This document shows positions 1 through 6,085 of a stretch of 9,045 nucleotides of DNA, piece by piece. The position numbers were made by a program, and so were the translations under genes. This DNA is from Betaproteobacteria bacterium RIFCSPLOWO2_02_FULL_68_150 (GTDB lineage Bacteria > Pseudomonadota > Gammaproteobacteria > Burkholderiales > SG8-39). The stretch's first letter is position 1, and each line of letters begins with the position of its first letter. The notes under the pieces are model-generated. The model saw only the letters and a list, made by a program, of their open reading frames with translations, ran no database searches and had not been told where the DNA came from. The DNA lies in the NCBI GenBank assembly GCA_001771975.1, contig MERE01000021.1, forward strand, positions 1-9,045. Direction: 5' to 3'.

Positions 1-600
1 GAGGCGCTGCTCGGCTACGCGATCGCGCAGCGCCGGCTGCCGTGTCCCGCGGTCGCTGGCAGCACCGGCGATGAATCGCCATCCGGCGGCGGCGCGTGCA
101 GCACCTACTACGGCGGCTTTCTGCCGGCCAAGACGATCGGTCTGCAGCCGACCGACGCGGCAGGCTACGCCATCGACGCCTGGGGCAACCGCATCCGCTA
201 CGCCGTCTCGAACGCGCTCACTGGCTGCGTGGGGGCCGCCGCGCTGCCGCACTTCACTTCGGTTGCCAACCTGAAAGCCAACGGCGTGAGCTGCCGGCCC
301 AACGACCTCGACCTGTGCGTGCGCGCCCAAGGCACGACGTCGAGTTCGTGCGCGAGCAGCGCCAACCGCGCGGTGAGCACCGAGACCGCCGCGGTGATCG
401 TGTTCTCGACCGGCAAGAACGGGGCGATCCCGGGCGCGCACGGTCCCGACGAGCTGGCGAATCTCGATGCCAACGCGGTGTTCGTCTCGCGCCCGCCGAG
501 CGGACCCGAAGCAATCGGCGGAAGCTTCGACGACCTCCTGGTCTGGATCCCGGTCGGCATCCTTTATGCGCGTCTGATCGGCGCTGGCGTACTGCCTTGA
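1..600 (+). CDS. Prepilin-type pilin/pseudopilin-like protein, 5' end missing
   Basis: This frame is open from the first base to the TGA at 598-600, giving 199 visible residues; the start codon and leader lie left of the window. The first visible residues read ALLGYAIAQRRLPCPA. In prepilin-type proteins such a stretch follows the N-terminal hydrophobic helix, so perhaps 50-60 residues are missing (inference). Further on, AIDAWGNRIRYAV matches the D-x-WGN-x3-Y pattern of pseudopilins of the GspG/PulG kind, and the C-terminal part is a mixed, Gly/Ala/Ser-rich globular stretch. Several cysteines (LPCPA, GACST, TGCVG, SCRPN, DLCVR, SSCAS) suggest disulphide bonds in the exported domain. The likely role is a minor pilin or pseudopilin of a type IV pilus or type II secretion-like machine. 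No assembly ATPase, platform protein or secretin is visible, so the machine cannot be named. A second prepilin gene follows 173 bp downstream on the same strand. Confidence 0.75.
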   Translation, partial: EALLGYAIAQRRLPCPAVAGSTGDESPSGGGACSTYYGGFLPAKTIGLQPTDAAGYAIDAWGNRIRYAVSNALTGCVGAAALPHFTSVANLKANGVSCRPNDLDLCVRAQGTTSSSCASSANRAVSTETAAVIVFSTGKNGAIPGAHGPDELANLDANAVFVSRPPSGPEAIGGSFDDLLVWIPVGILYARLIGAGVLP

Positions 601-760
601 GAGCCACGCCGGCGCGATGTCCGCAGCAATCGGCGAGAACCCGCGGCCGCGGCCTTCGTAGGGGATACCAGCCACCTCCGCATTGCTACCACAGGAGCAT
701 TGTCAGATCGCCCGTACGAGGCAGAGACTCCGCACCTCACGCTTTTTCGTCGGCCAACGT

Positions 761-771
761 GGAGGGAGGAG
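761..771 (+). promoter_or_regulatory. Strong ribosome binding site for the second pilin
   Basis: The purine run GGAGGGAGGAG ends two bases before the ATG at 774 and offers more than one register of anti-Shine-Dalgarno pairing. It fixes this ATG as the start, although the same frame stays open far upstream (from 96). It is the strongest ribosome binding site in the window. Confidence 0.8.
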
Positions 772-773
772 AA

Positions 774-1451
774 ATGAAACGCGTGCAGAAGGGTTTCACC
801 CTGGTGGAAATCGCGATCGTGCTGGTGATCATCGGACTGCTGCTCGGCGGCATCCTCAAGGGGCAGGAGATGATCACGCAGGCGAAGATCAAGAACGTGG
901 TGGCCGACTTCGCCGGCGTGTCGGCAGGCTATCTCGGTTTTCAGGATCGCTATCGCGCGCTGCCGGGCGACGACGGCGGTGCCGCGGCGCGCTGGGCAAG
1001 TGCGCCCGCGGCGGTCTCGGGCAATGGCAACGGCCAAGTCGCGGGGAGCTACAACGCGGACTGCGCAGCCGCCTCCCCACCCGAGAGTTGCCAGTGGTGG
1101 GACCACCTGCGGCGTGCGGGCTTCGTGTCGGGGTCTGGCGCCCGCCAGCCGGGCAATGCGCTTTCGGGTCTGGTCGGCGTGCAGATGGGCGACGCGGGCG
1201 CGACCATCGGCCCGGCACTCGGCAGCGACGCCTCCGGCACCGGCGGCTTCACCGGCTTGATGCTGTGCTCGGGGAATCTCCCGGACAAGATCGCTCTCGC
1301 GATCGACGCGCAACTGGACGACGGCGTGCCCTCTACCGGAAGCGTGCGCGCCCAACTGCAGTCAGAACCCAATCCTGCGGTGGCGAAGCAGGCGGCGACG
1401 GCTTACGCCGAGACCGGCAGCAATCAGTATCTGGTTTGCCGGACGCTTTGA
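774..1451 (+). CDS. Prepilin-type N-terminal cleavage/methylation protein (pilin-like)
   Basis: A complete 225-residue prepilin. The class III leader is MKRVQKG followed by FTLVE. Prepilin peptidase (PilD type) should cut after G7, making F8 the methylated first residue and E12 the conserved Glu5 of the mature protein. Residues 8-30 form the hydrophobic helix that anchors and packs the subunit, followed by the amphipathic ITQAKIKNVVADFAGV. The head has a YRALPGDD turn (60-67), a GNGNG loop (83-87) and four cysteines (C97, C106, C165, C222). The last lies three residues from the C terminus in YLVCRTL, so C97-C106 and C165-C222 pairs are possible (inference). Length suits a minor pilin or pseudopilin; major pilins are usually nearer 150 residues. 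The start is set by the ribosome site at 761-771. It probably works with the upstream prepilin gene. Which machine they serve is not shown here. Confidence 0.88.
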   Translation: MKRVQKGFTLVEIAIVLVIIGLLLGGILKGQEMITQAKIKNVVADFAGVSAGYLGFQDRYRALPGDDGGAAARWASAPAAVSGNGNGQVAGSYNADCAAASPPESCQWWDHLRRAGFVSGSGARQPGNALSGLVGVQMGDAGATIGPALGSDASGTGGFTGLMLCSGNLPDKIALAIDAQLDDGVPSTGSVRAQLQSEPNPAVAKQAATAYAETGSNQYLVCRTL

Positions 1452-1486
1452 AAATCTCGCGTGAGGCATGATGCGGCGGAGATTTT
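1451..1486 (+). terminator. Possible intrinsic terminator after the pilin gene
   Basis: AAAATCTC at 1451-1458, overlapping the last base of the pilin stop codon, pairs perfectly with GAGATTTT at 1479-1486 across a 20-base loop. The 3' arm runs into TTTTGATTT, so a transcript would have a hairpin followed by a U-rich stretch. The long loop and the modest GC content of the stem weaken the case. The A-run on the other side would make it usable from the opposite direction as well. Confidence 0.4.
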
Positions 1487-1497
1487 GATTTCCCCGG

Positions 1498-1550
1498 TCT
1501 CCGGCTTTTTCGAGCGAGCGCCGTGCGCTCGCTCGAAAAAAAGCCGGAGA
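1498..1550. repeat. 24-bp inverted repeat with 3-base loop, possible bidirectional terminator
   Basis: The arm at 1498-1521 pairs with 1525-1550 around the loop CGT. All 24 bases of the left arm pair; the only flaw is five T's facing seven A's, a two-base bulge. In RNA a G.U and a G-C pair could extend the stem outward by two. The tip is GC-rich (CGAGCGAGCG / CGCTCGCTCG), and the T/A tracts sit inside the stem rather than after it, so this is not a textbook intrinsic terminator. Its place between the convergent pilin and AsmA genes fits a transcription stop or an mRNA 3'-end protector for one or both. Confidence 0.7.
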
Positions 1551-1574
1551 TCATGGAAGATCAATAAGCGATAC

Positions 1575-1595
1575 CGCCCGCACCGCGCGCGGGCG
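1575..1595 (-). terminator. Small GC hairpin downstream of the AsmA gene
   Basis: CGCCCGC at 1575-1581 pairs with GCGGGCG at 1589-1595 across a 7-base loop, 37 bp past the AsmA stop codon. On the minus strand it is followed by a mildly T-rich stretch (GGTATCGCTTATTGATCTT) with no clean T-run. It may help end the minus-strand transcript together with the larger hairpin beyond it, but short GC stems are frequent in DNA of this composition. Confidence 0.25.
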
Positions 1596-1632
1596 CAACC
1601 AACGCAGGGTACAGAGGCGCTTGCGGCTGCAT

Positions 1633-3615
1633 TCACCGCAGCGTGGCCTTCGCGGCAAGATCAGGCCGGGGCAAGGCTCTTGCATCGCTGACCAGTTGCC
1701 CGCAATCGCTGTCCCGTCCCGGACCGGCATCGATCAACGGGATCAGCGCGAGCAGCGGATTGAATGTGCCCAGCGCAACCGCGCCGAGCGCGCGCGCGGC
1801 CAGGCGCCCCCGGTCGAGTGCGACTTCGGGCTTGGCGAAGCTGCCGCGAACGTAAATCGGACTGCGCAACGCCAGGGCAGTGGTGTGCTTGGTGCTCTGA
1901 TTGAGCGTCAGGTCCAGCGTCTCCTGTCCCAGATCGATGCTGCCCGTACCGACGATGGTGGTGACCTCGGTGTCGAAGATCAGGGCGTTGGCATGCATGG
2001 TGCCTGCCTTGACGTCTACATCAGCCACCCCGCAACGCAACCTGACGAGCTTGTCGCCGGTCACTTTCAGCTCCAGTATTTCCCAGAGATGGAGGCCGAC
2101 TTTTTCCATCATCAACCGGCTGATCTCGCCGTCGGCGACGACCAGTCCCACTTTGCCGTTGGAACTCGCAAGCATGCGCCCCACCGAGTTGCCTTTGCCC
2201 GCAAGATTGAACTCTCCGTTGATCTGGCCAACGCTGGTCCGGCTCAGCTCGACCGCAGGAAACAGCCTGGCGACGAGGATGTTTCGCGCGCGCACCTGGG
2301 CCTGCGCCTGGATCGGATCGGCACGCCCATCCAGTGAAATCACGGCGCTGAGCCGACCACCGGCAACGCCGAAATCGAGCGGATCCAGCCTCAGCACGGA
2401 ATCGCGCAGGCTCAAATGGGTGACGAAGTCTTCAAGCGGCAGTTCCTTGGCGCGGCGGAGCGTCTTGGCACGCAACTTCACCTCCGCGTTCACGCTTTTC
2501 CACCGATCGGTTTTGAATGGCAGGTCGGGCAGCACGCGTGCTCGCGCGGGCGTGGGCGCGGCGGTTTCAAGAGGCGCTGGAGCCGCCCCCTTGGCGGCCT
2601 GCATGCTTCGCGGCCTCGCGCCAATCAACGGGCCAAGATCCGCGACAGCGAGCACTTTGGAAACCAGGTCCGCTTTCATTGCCGGGCGTTCGCCGCCGGT
2701 GTCGAACTGAAATGTGCCCGCGATGTCGCTGTCGCCGATGCGGCCCGAGAACTTCTCGTAGCGCCACCCGTTCCCGCTATGCAGCAGGTGCCCCTCGGTC
2801 GCGTAGGCGCGCGTTGCCGGGAACGCGAGACCGATCAGCGGAAAGAGCTGCTCGAGGCTATCCCCACTCAGTGCGAGACGCAGGTCCATGGCGGAGAGCT
2901 TGAGCAGGCTGGTGATGGTTCCGTCCGCCCGCACGCGCGTGCGCCCCACGCTCGCGTCGACCTTCAGAGGATAAGGGGTGCTCTCGTCGCGCATCGCCAG
3001 CACCGGCCCGCCGCTACCGCTGGCCTTGACGGCAAGGCCCTGGAATTGTCCGCGGGCGCTGAAAGCCAAACCTCCGCCGCTCGTGCCGTCCGGTGGCGCG
3101 TTCGAGGTCGAGAGCTCCGACCGGATGCTGGTCTTTGTCCCCGCATCGTCGTAACCGAGGGTTCCGTGATCGAGGGTCAGGCGGCCGATCCGGATGCGCG
3201 CTTCTTCGTCCTGTTGCTCAAGATCCAGCAGCCAGTTTTTCCGGCCCCCACTGCCCTGTTCCAGGAACACGACCGGGCGCTCGAGCCGCACCTCGGGGAG
3301 GACGAGACTGCGCTGCAGCAACTGCGGCAGGTCGATCGCGACCTCTACCCCATCCGCGGCGACCATCTGCTTTTCTCTCGCCCAGGCCGGATTCGCGAAC
3401 GTCACTGCGGCGGCGCGCACGCGCGACAAAGGCCAGCCGAATTTCACCTTCAGGTCGCCGTTGATGGCGAGTACGCGCCCGGTCTTCTCCAACGTCAGGC
3501 GCTCGATCGGGCCGCGCAGCCAGTTCCAGCCGCCAATGGCGATGAAAAGTACCGCCAGCAGGATCGGTGCGAGAAGAACTGCGGCGATGCATTTGAGCGT
3601 GCGCGACAGCGTCAT
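1633..3615 (-). CDS. AsmA family protein
   Basis: A 660-residue protein with one N-terminal membrane helix (about residues 6-28, rich in Leu/Ala/Ile) and a long periplasmic part predicted to be mostly beta strand. Residues 59-128 follow the AsmA N-terminal pattern: FANPAWA, then VEVAIDLPQLLQRSLVLPEV, then RPVVFLEQ...GRKNWLLD. The AsmA-like C-terminal region covers about 490-640, including TGSIDLGQETLDLTL and IYVRGSFAKPEVAL. It ends with the hydrophobic NPLLALIPLID and GPGRDSDC (C638), a tail I associate with the YhjG-like branch of the family. Members are inner-membrane-anchored proteins linked to outer-membrane assembly and to phospholipid traffic across the periplasm; the exact role here is inferred from family only. 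The ATG at 3615 has GGAG six bases upstream (3622-3625). It lies 60 bp downstream of the crp/fnr gene on the same strand, so co-transcription is likely. The length is similar to E. coli YhjG. Confidence 0.88.
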   Translation of the reverse strand: MTLSRTLKCIAAVLLAPILLAVLFIAIGGWNWLRGPIERLTLEKTGRVLAINGDLKVKFGWPLSRVRAAAVTFANPAWAREKQMVAADGVEVAIDLPQLLQRSLVLPEVRLERPVVFLEQGSGGRKNWLLDLEQQDEEARIRIGRLTLDHGTLGYDDAGTKTSIRSELSTSNAPPDGTSGGGLAFSARGQFQGLAVKASGSGGPVLAMRDESTPYPLKVDASVGRTRVRADGTITSLLKLSAMDLRLALSGDSLEQLFPLIGLAFPATRAYATEGHLLHSGNGWRYEKFSGRIGDSDIAGTFQFDTGGERPAMKADLVSKVLAVADLGPLIGARPRSMQAAKGAAPAPLETAAPTPARARVLPDLPFKTDRWKSVNAEVKLRAKTLRRAKELPLEDFVTHLSLRDSVLRLDPLDFGVAGGRLSAVISLDGRADPIQAQAQVRARNILVARLFPAVELSRTSVGQINGEFNLAGKGNSVGRMLASSNGKVGLVVADGEISRLMMEKVGLHLWEILELKVTGDKLVRLRCGVADVDVKAGTMHANALIFDTEVTTIVGTGSIDLGQETLDLTLNQSTKHTTALALRSPIYVRGSFAKPEVALDRGRLAARALGAVALGTFNPLLALIPLIDAGPGRDSDCGQLVSDARALPRPDLAAKATLR

Positions 3616-3637
3616 GACGCGCTCCGGGCGGCGTGAT

Positions 3638-3661
3638 CGCGCGCTCCAATTGGAACGCGCG
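3638..3661. promoter_or_regulatory. 24-bp near-perfect palindrome between crp/fnr and AsmA genes
   Basis: CGCGCGCTCCAA at 3638-3649 faces TTGGAACGCGCG at 3650-3661: 11 of 12 positions are complementary, and the centre TCCAATTGGA is perfect. It sits 14 bp past the regulator's stop codon and 22 bp before the AsmA start. In the minus-strand transcript the single DNA mismatch becomes a U.G wobble, giving a fully paired 10-bp stem with an AAUU loop. No T-run follows on that strand, so it does not look like an intrinsic terminator. It may be an operator, an mRNA processing or stability hairpin, or chance. Confidence 0.5.
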
Positions 3662-3675
3662 GGTCGGGTGCGAGC

Positions 3676-4404
3676 TCAGGAAGCTTGCGCCCGTGCATGA
3701 TTCGGCAGCAGGCGGTCATACTCCCGCTTGACGACCGCATAGCACTCGCAGGTCCGCGCTTCCAGTCGGGGACGATCGAGCACGGCAATGCGGCCATGGC
3801 GGTAACGGATCAGTTGCGCCTGTTGCAGCTTTCCAGCGACCTCCGTGATGCCTTCGCGGCGCACGCCGAGCCTGTCGGCGATAAGTTCATGCGTCATCGT
3901 CAGCACGTTCGAGGGCGAGCGGTCCAGGCATGACACCATCCAGCGGCACACCCGTTGCTCCAGGTAGTGGTGCCGGTTGCACACCGCAATCTGCCCGGCT
4001 TGCGCGATCAGTGCCTGGGTGTAGCGCAACAGCAATTGCTGCAGCGGGCCGACCTGCGCGAACTCGCTTCTCAGCAACTCCGCCTCCAGCCGATAGGCGT
4101 AGCCGGTGTTCAGCACCACTGCCTGGCTCGGGGTGCTTTCGCCGCCCAGGAAGGATGCGACGCCGATCACGCCTTCGCTGCCCGTGAGCGCGAATTCCGC
4201 CGACGCCCCGCTCTGCGTCAGGTAGAACTGGGAAACGATCCCCGCGGCGAGGAAATACAGGTGTCTTTCCCGCTCGCCGGCGCCATAAACGGTCCAACCC
4301 GCTGGCAGGGCAACGGGCTCCAGATCGGGCAGCAACCGCTCATAATTCTCTTCCGGCAGTGCGGCAAGCAGGAGATTTTGCCTGGGGGAAGGCGGCGTGG
4401 ACAC
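3676..4404 (-). CDS. Crp/Fnr family transcriptional regulator
   Basis: A 242-residue DNA-binding regulator if it starts at the GTG at 4404. Residues about 9-115 form the cyclic-nucleotide-binding-type beta-roll (PAGWTVYGAGERERHLYFLA, then EFALTGSEGVIGVASFLGG). Residues about 115-145 resemble the long dimer helix. The C-terminal winged helix-turn-helix spans about 169-215, with MTHELIADRLGVRREGITE as the helix-turn-helix. No N-terminal cysteine cluster of the FNR kind is present (C142, C153, C159, C219 and C221 are all C-terminal), so an oxygen-sensing iron-sulphur cluster is unlikely. I cannot assign a ligand. AGGA eight bases upstream supports the GTG. An ATG at 4500 would add 32 Pro/Arg/Ser-rich residues upstream of the fold and is less likely. 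The AsmA gene follows 60 bp downstream; an exported-protein gene ends 166 bp upstream on the same strand. The target genes are unknown; local control is possible. Confidence 0.88.
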   Translation of the reverse strand: MSTPPSPRQNLLLAALPEENYERLLPDLEPVALPAGWTVYGAGERERHLYFLAAGIVSQFYLTQSGASAEFALTGSEGVIGVASFLGGESTPSQAVVLNTGYAYRLEAELLRSEFAQVGPLQQLLLRYTQALIAQAGQIAVCNRHHYLEQRVCRWMVSCLDRSPSNVLTMTHELIADRLGVRREGITEVAGKLQQAQLIRYRHGRIAVLDRPRLEARTCECYAVVKREYDRLLPNHARAQAS

Positions 4405-4512
4405 GGCACACGTCCTGCCCCTGTACGCGAGGCGGGTTGCCGGGGACGACCGGACAGATCGGGGATAGGACACCGGGTGATGGTAGGCAGACGGCTGCAT
4501 TCGGCCTGTCGG

Positions 4513-4534
4513 ACGGCGCGCGGCGCGCAGCCGT
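4513..4534. repeat. GC-rich hairpin between exported-protein gene and crp/fnr gene
   Basis: ACGGCGCGC (4513-4521) pairs with GCGCGCCGT read from the other strand (4525-4534), with one bulged A at 4529 and a 3-base loop, giving nine base pairs. It lies 36 bp downstream of the exported-protein stop codon, within the 166-bp gap before crp/fnr. No T-run follows on either strand. It could stabilise the 3' end of the upstream mRNA or attenuate read-through into crp/fnr; it could also be chance in GC-rich DNA. Confidence 0.3.
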
Positions 4535-4570
4535 GGTTTGTCCTACACCGGCTTTCATGGCCGCACCACG

Positions 4571-5500
4571 TTACTTGTTGCGTTCCCGGTCTCGTTCCTC
4601 ATTTTTCTCGCCGTGTTTCTCCTGTCCTTGTTTCCACCCCGGTGCGTGCGCGGCTCCCTTACCTCGCGGAACGTCTTCCCGGGTTGCCCCTGGCCCCTGC
4701 CGTTGATCCTTGGCTGCCGGCCCTCGCTGTAGAGGAGGGGCCTGGCTCGGGGCTGACCTCTGGATCTCTTCGCCGCCCCTGCGCGGCAGCTGAGGGCTTT
4801 GGACGGCTGGACCGCCCTGCGGCAGCGGTGGTGGCGGGCTGGAGCGCTGAATATCCTGCTGCCTGGGACCTCTCTCCTGAGGCGCTGCCTGCTGTTCTCG
4901 CGCCCTTGGCACGGACTGCTGCTGATAGTGCTGCCGCACGACGGCATTACGCGGCTGGTAACGGTAATTCTGGCTGTGAATCGCTGGCTGTTGGTCTACG
5001 CGGGGATAGCGGTCCGCTGAATACTGCCTCTGGTAGACCGGCAGCGGGGCGGGTGCTGGCACCGAACTGCGGTTCCACCGGTCCCATCCGCTTCTGCGCT
5101 GCTCCCACCGGGCACCCCAACGCTCACCCCAGCGTGGCGGCGCATCCGACCGCCAGACGCGAAAGTATGCGGGCGGATTGCGGTAGTAGCGTACCGGAAT
5201 CCGCAGCACGAACAGCGGTACGACCACCGGGGCGACCAGTCCCCAAGGCCCGTTGTACCAGGAACTCGCGTACCAGTTGTCCCCGTCGTAGACCCAGTAC
5301 AGGCCGTCGTAGAAGAAGAAATTCGTACCCAGCCGCGGCGCATAATAGACCGGATAGCCCGGCACTTGGACCAGCTCCGGAAACACCGGCAGGTTGATCC
5401 CGATGCTCACGCCGGGAAATCCGATGCCGACACTCACCTGGGCAACGGCCGAAGTCGCCGACCAGAACAGTATCCACAACGCGAACAGTCCTTTGCGCAT
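4571..5500 (-). CDS. Exported Tyr/Trp- and Pro/Gln/Arg-rich protein of unknown function
   Basis: A 309-residue protein with a clear Sec signal peptide (MRKGLFALWILFWSATSAVA, likely cut after A20). Residues about 21-105 are hydrophobic and rich in Gly, Val, Tyr and Trp, for example YVYYAP-like and YWVYDGDNWYASSWYNGPW stretches. From about 115 onward the chain is low in complexity and rich in Pro, Gln and Arg. It has an imperfect internal repeat (DIQRSSPPPPLPQGG, later EIQRSAPSQAPPLQRG) and a strongly charged C terminus (EKHGEKNEERDRERNK). No catalytic motif and no lipobox are visible, and the mature part has no cysteine. It looks like a periplasmic or surface protein with a folded N-terminal part and a disordered tail. 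I recall similar uncharacterised exported proteins in betaproteobacteria, but the function is unknown. The ATG at 5500 is well supported by GGAGGA six bases upstream (5507-5512). It is divergent from the small secreted protein, with 120 bp between the starts. Confidence 0.8.
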   Translation of the reverse strand: MRKGLFALWILFWSATSAVAQVSVGIGFPGVSIGINLPVFPELVQVPGYPVYYAPRLGTNFFFYDGLYWVYDGDNWYASSWYNGPWGLVAPVVVPLFVLRIPVRYYRNPPAYFRVWRSDAPPRWGERWGARWEQRRSGWDRWNRSSVPAPAPLPVYQRQYSADRYPRVDQQPAIHSQNYRYQPRNAVVRQHYQQQSVPRAREQQAAPQERGPRQQDIQRSSPPPPLPQGGPAVQSPQLPRRGGEEIQRSAPSQAPPLQRGPAAKDQRQGPGATREDVPRGKGAAHAPGWKQGQEKHGEKNEERDRERNK

Positions 5501-5620
5501 TTGCGGTCCTCCAGTTCAGAACCGGAAACTACGCCTATCCCGGAGGTTCCGATGTCGGTTACCGCACAGACTGGAACGACGTCCCTTGGTAGCGTGCCTT
5601 GTTTTTCACAGGAGAACAGC
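5501..5620. promoter_or_regulatory. Divergent promoter region between two exported-protein genes
   Basis: These 120 bp separate two start codons pointing apart, so both promoters should lie here or just inside the genes. Each end carries a good ribosome site: GGAGGA on the minus strand at 5507-5512, and AGGAGA on the plus strand at 5610-5615. I could not find a convincing -35/-10 pair or a strong operator palindrome by eye. Confidence 0.5.
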
Positions 5621-6037
5621 ATGCCATCTACTCGTGCCGAGATCTCGTATCGGTCGTGGGGCCTGGCGCTTTGCGCGACCGGCGCCTTGCTGAGCGCAAC
5701 GGCGGCAGGGGCCGCGAATCGCGGCGGTCTGCCCGAGGCGCAAAGGATCTACCAGCAGGACCGCGCTGCCTGCATCAGCGGCGAGACGAATCAGGACCGC
5801 GCCACCTGTCTGCGGGAAGCCGGTGCCGCGCTGCAGGAGGCCAGGCGCCGCGGCCTCGACGACGGTGACGCCGAATTCGAGCGCAATCGGCTGCTGCGTT
5901 GCGATCGGCAGCCGCCGGAAGATCGCCCGGACTGCGTGCGCCGCATGAATGGCGAGGGCTTCACGAGCGGCAGCGTGGAGGGTGGCGGGATCTACCGAGA
6001 GCTCGTGGTACCGGTGGTCCCGCGCGAGCGCAACTGA
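5621..6037 (+). CDS. Small secreted four-cysteine protein of unknown function
   Basis: A 138-residue protein with a Sec signal peptide: a basic n-region, a hydrophobic WGLALCATGALLSATAAGA core, and a likely cut after A31 or A32. The mature part of about 106 residues holds four cysteines in two pairs, C51-x11-C63 and C94-x10-C105. A DR-x2-C motif occurs three times (DRAAC, DRATC, DRPDC), suggesting two related helical units, each closed by a disulphide. The C-terminal part has a Gly-rich SGSVEGGGIYREL segment. C18 is inside the signal core and is not in a lipobox. The ATG at 5621 has AGGAGA five bases upstream; an in-frame ATG at 5551 would bury the signal peptide 23 residues in and is rejected. 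I recall similar uncharacterised betaproteobacterial proteins but know no function. It is divergent from the Pro/Gln-rich exported protein and convergent with metK, 48 bp away. Confidence 0.78.
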   Translation: MPSTRAEISYRSWGLALCATGALLSATAAGAANRGGLPEAQRIYQQDRAACISGETNQDRATCLREAGAALQEARRRGLDDGDAEFERNRLLRCDRQPPEDRPDCVRRMNGEGFTSGSVEGGGIYRELVVPVVPRERN

Positions 6038-6085
6038 AGCGCCCCAGGCGCGCATCCGGCCGCACCGCCGCGGATTACGCTCCTC

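Noticed and set aside
700..705. TTGTCA as a -35 box for the second pilin
   Set aside because: No acceptable -10 hexamer lies 16-18 bases downstream. A -12/-24 (sigma-54) pattern around TTGCT at 683-687 also fails, because GG is missing at the right distance.
96..773. Upstream in-frame extension of the second pilin to a GTG at 96
   Set aside because: It would put more than 220 Arg-rich residues before a perfect prepilin leader and would overlap the first pilin gene out of frame. The ribosome site at 761-771 fixes the start at 774.
2416..3636. A 406-codon open frame on the plus strand opposite the AsmA gene
   Set aside because: No family motif, and it is antisense to a convincing AsmA protein.
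4405..4500. 32-residue N-terminal extension of the Crp/Fnr protein from the ATG at 4500
   Set aside because: The added residues are Pro/Ser/Arg-rich and outside the fold, and the GTG at 4404 has AGGA at good spacing. It remains possible but is less likely.
4466..4545. TAGGACA (4466-4472) and its inverse TGTCCTA (4539-4545) upstream of crp/fnr as an operator
   Set aside because: Seven-base inverted pairs about 65 bp apart are expected roughly once by chance in a 166-bp region, and the spacing is too wide for one dimer.
3955..5397. A 480-codon open frame on the plus strand across the crp/fnr gene and the exported-protein gene
   Set aside because: It spans two well-supported minus-strand genes and their gap, and its translation is low-complexity. 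It is a composition artefact.
6039..6051. GCGCC-CCA-GGCGC hairpin between the small secreted gene and metK as a terminator
   Set aside because: The stem is only 5 bp and no T-run follows on either strand.
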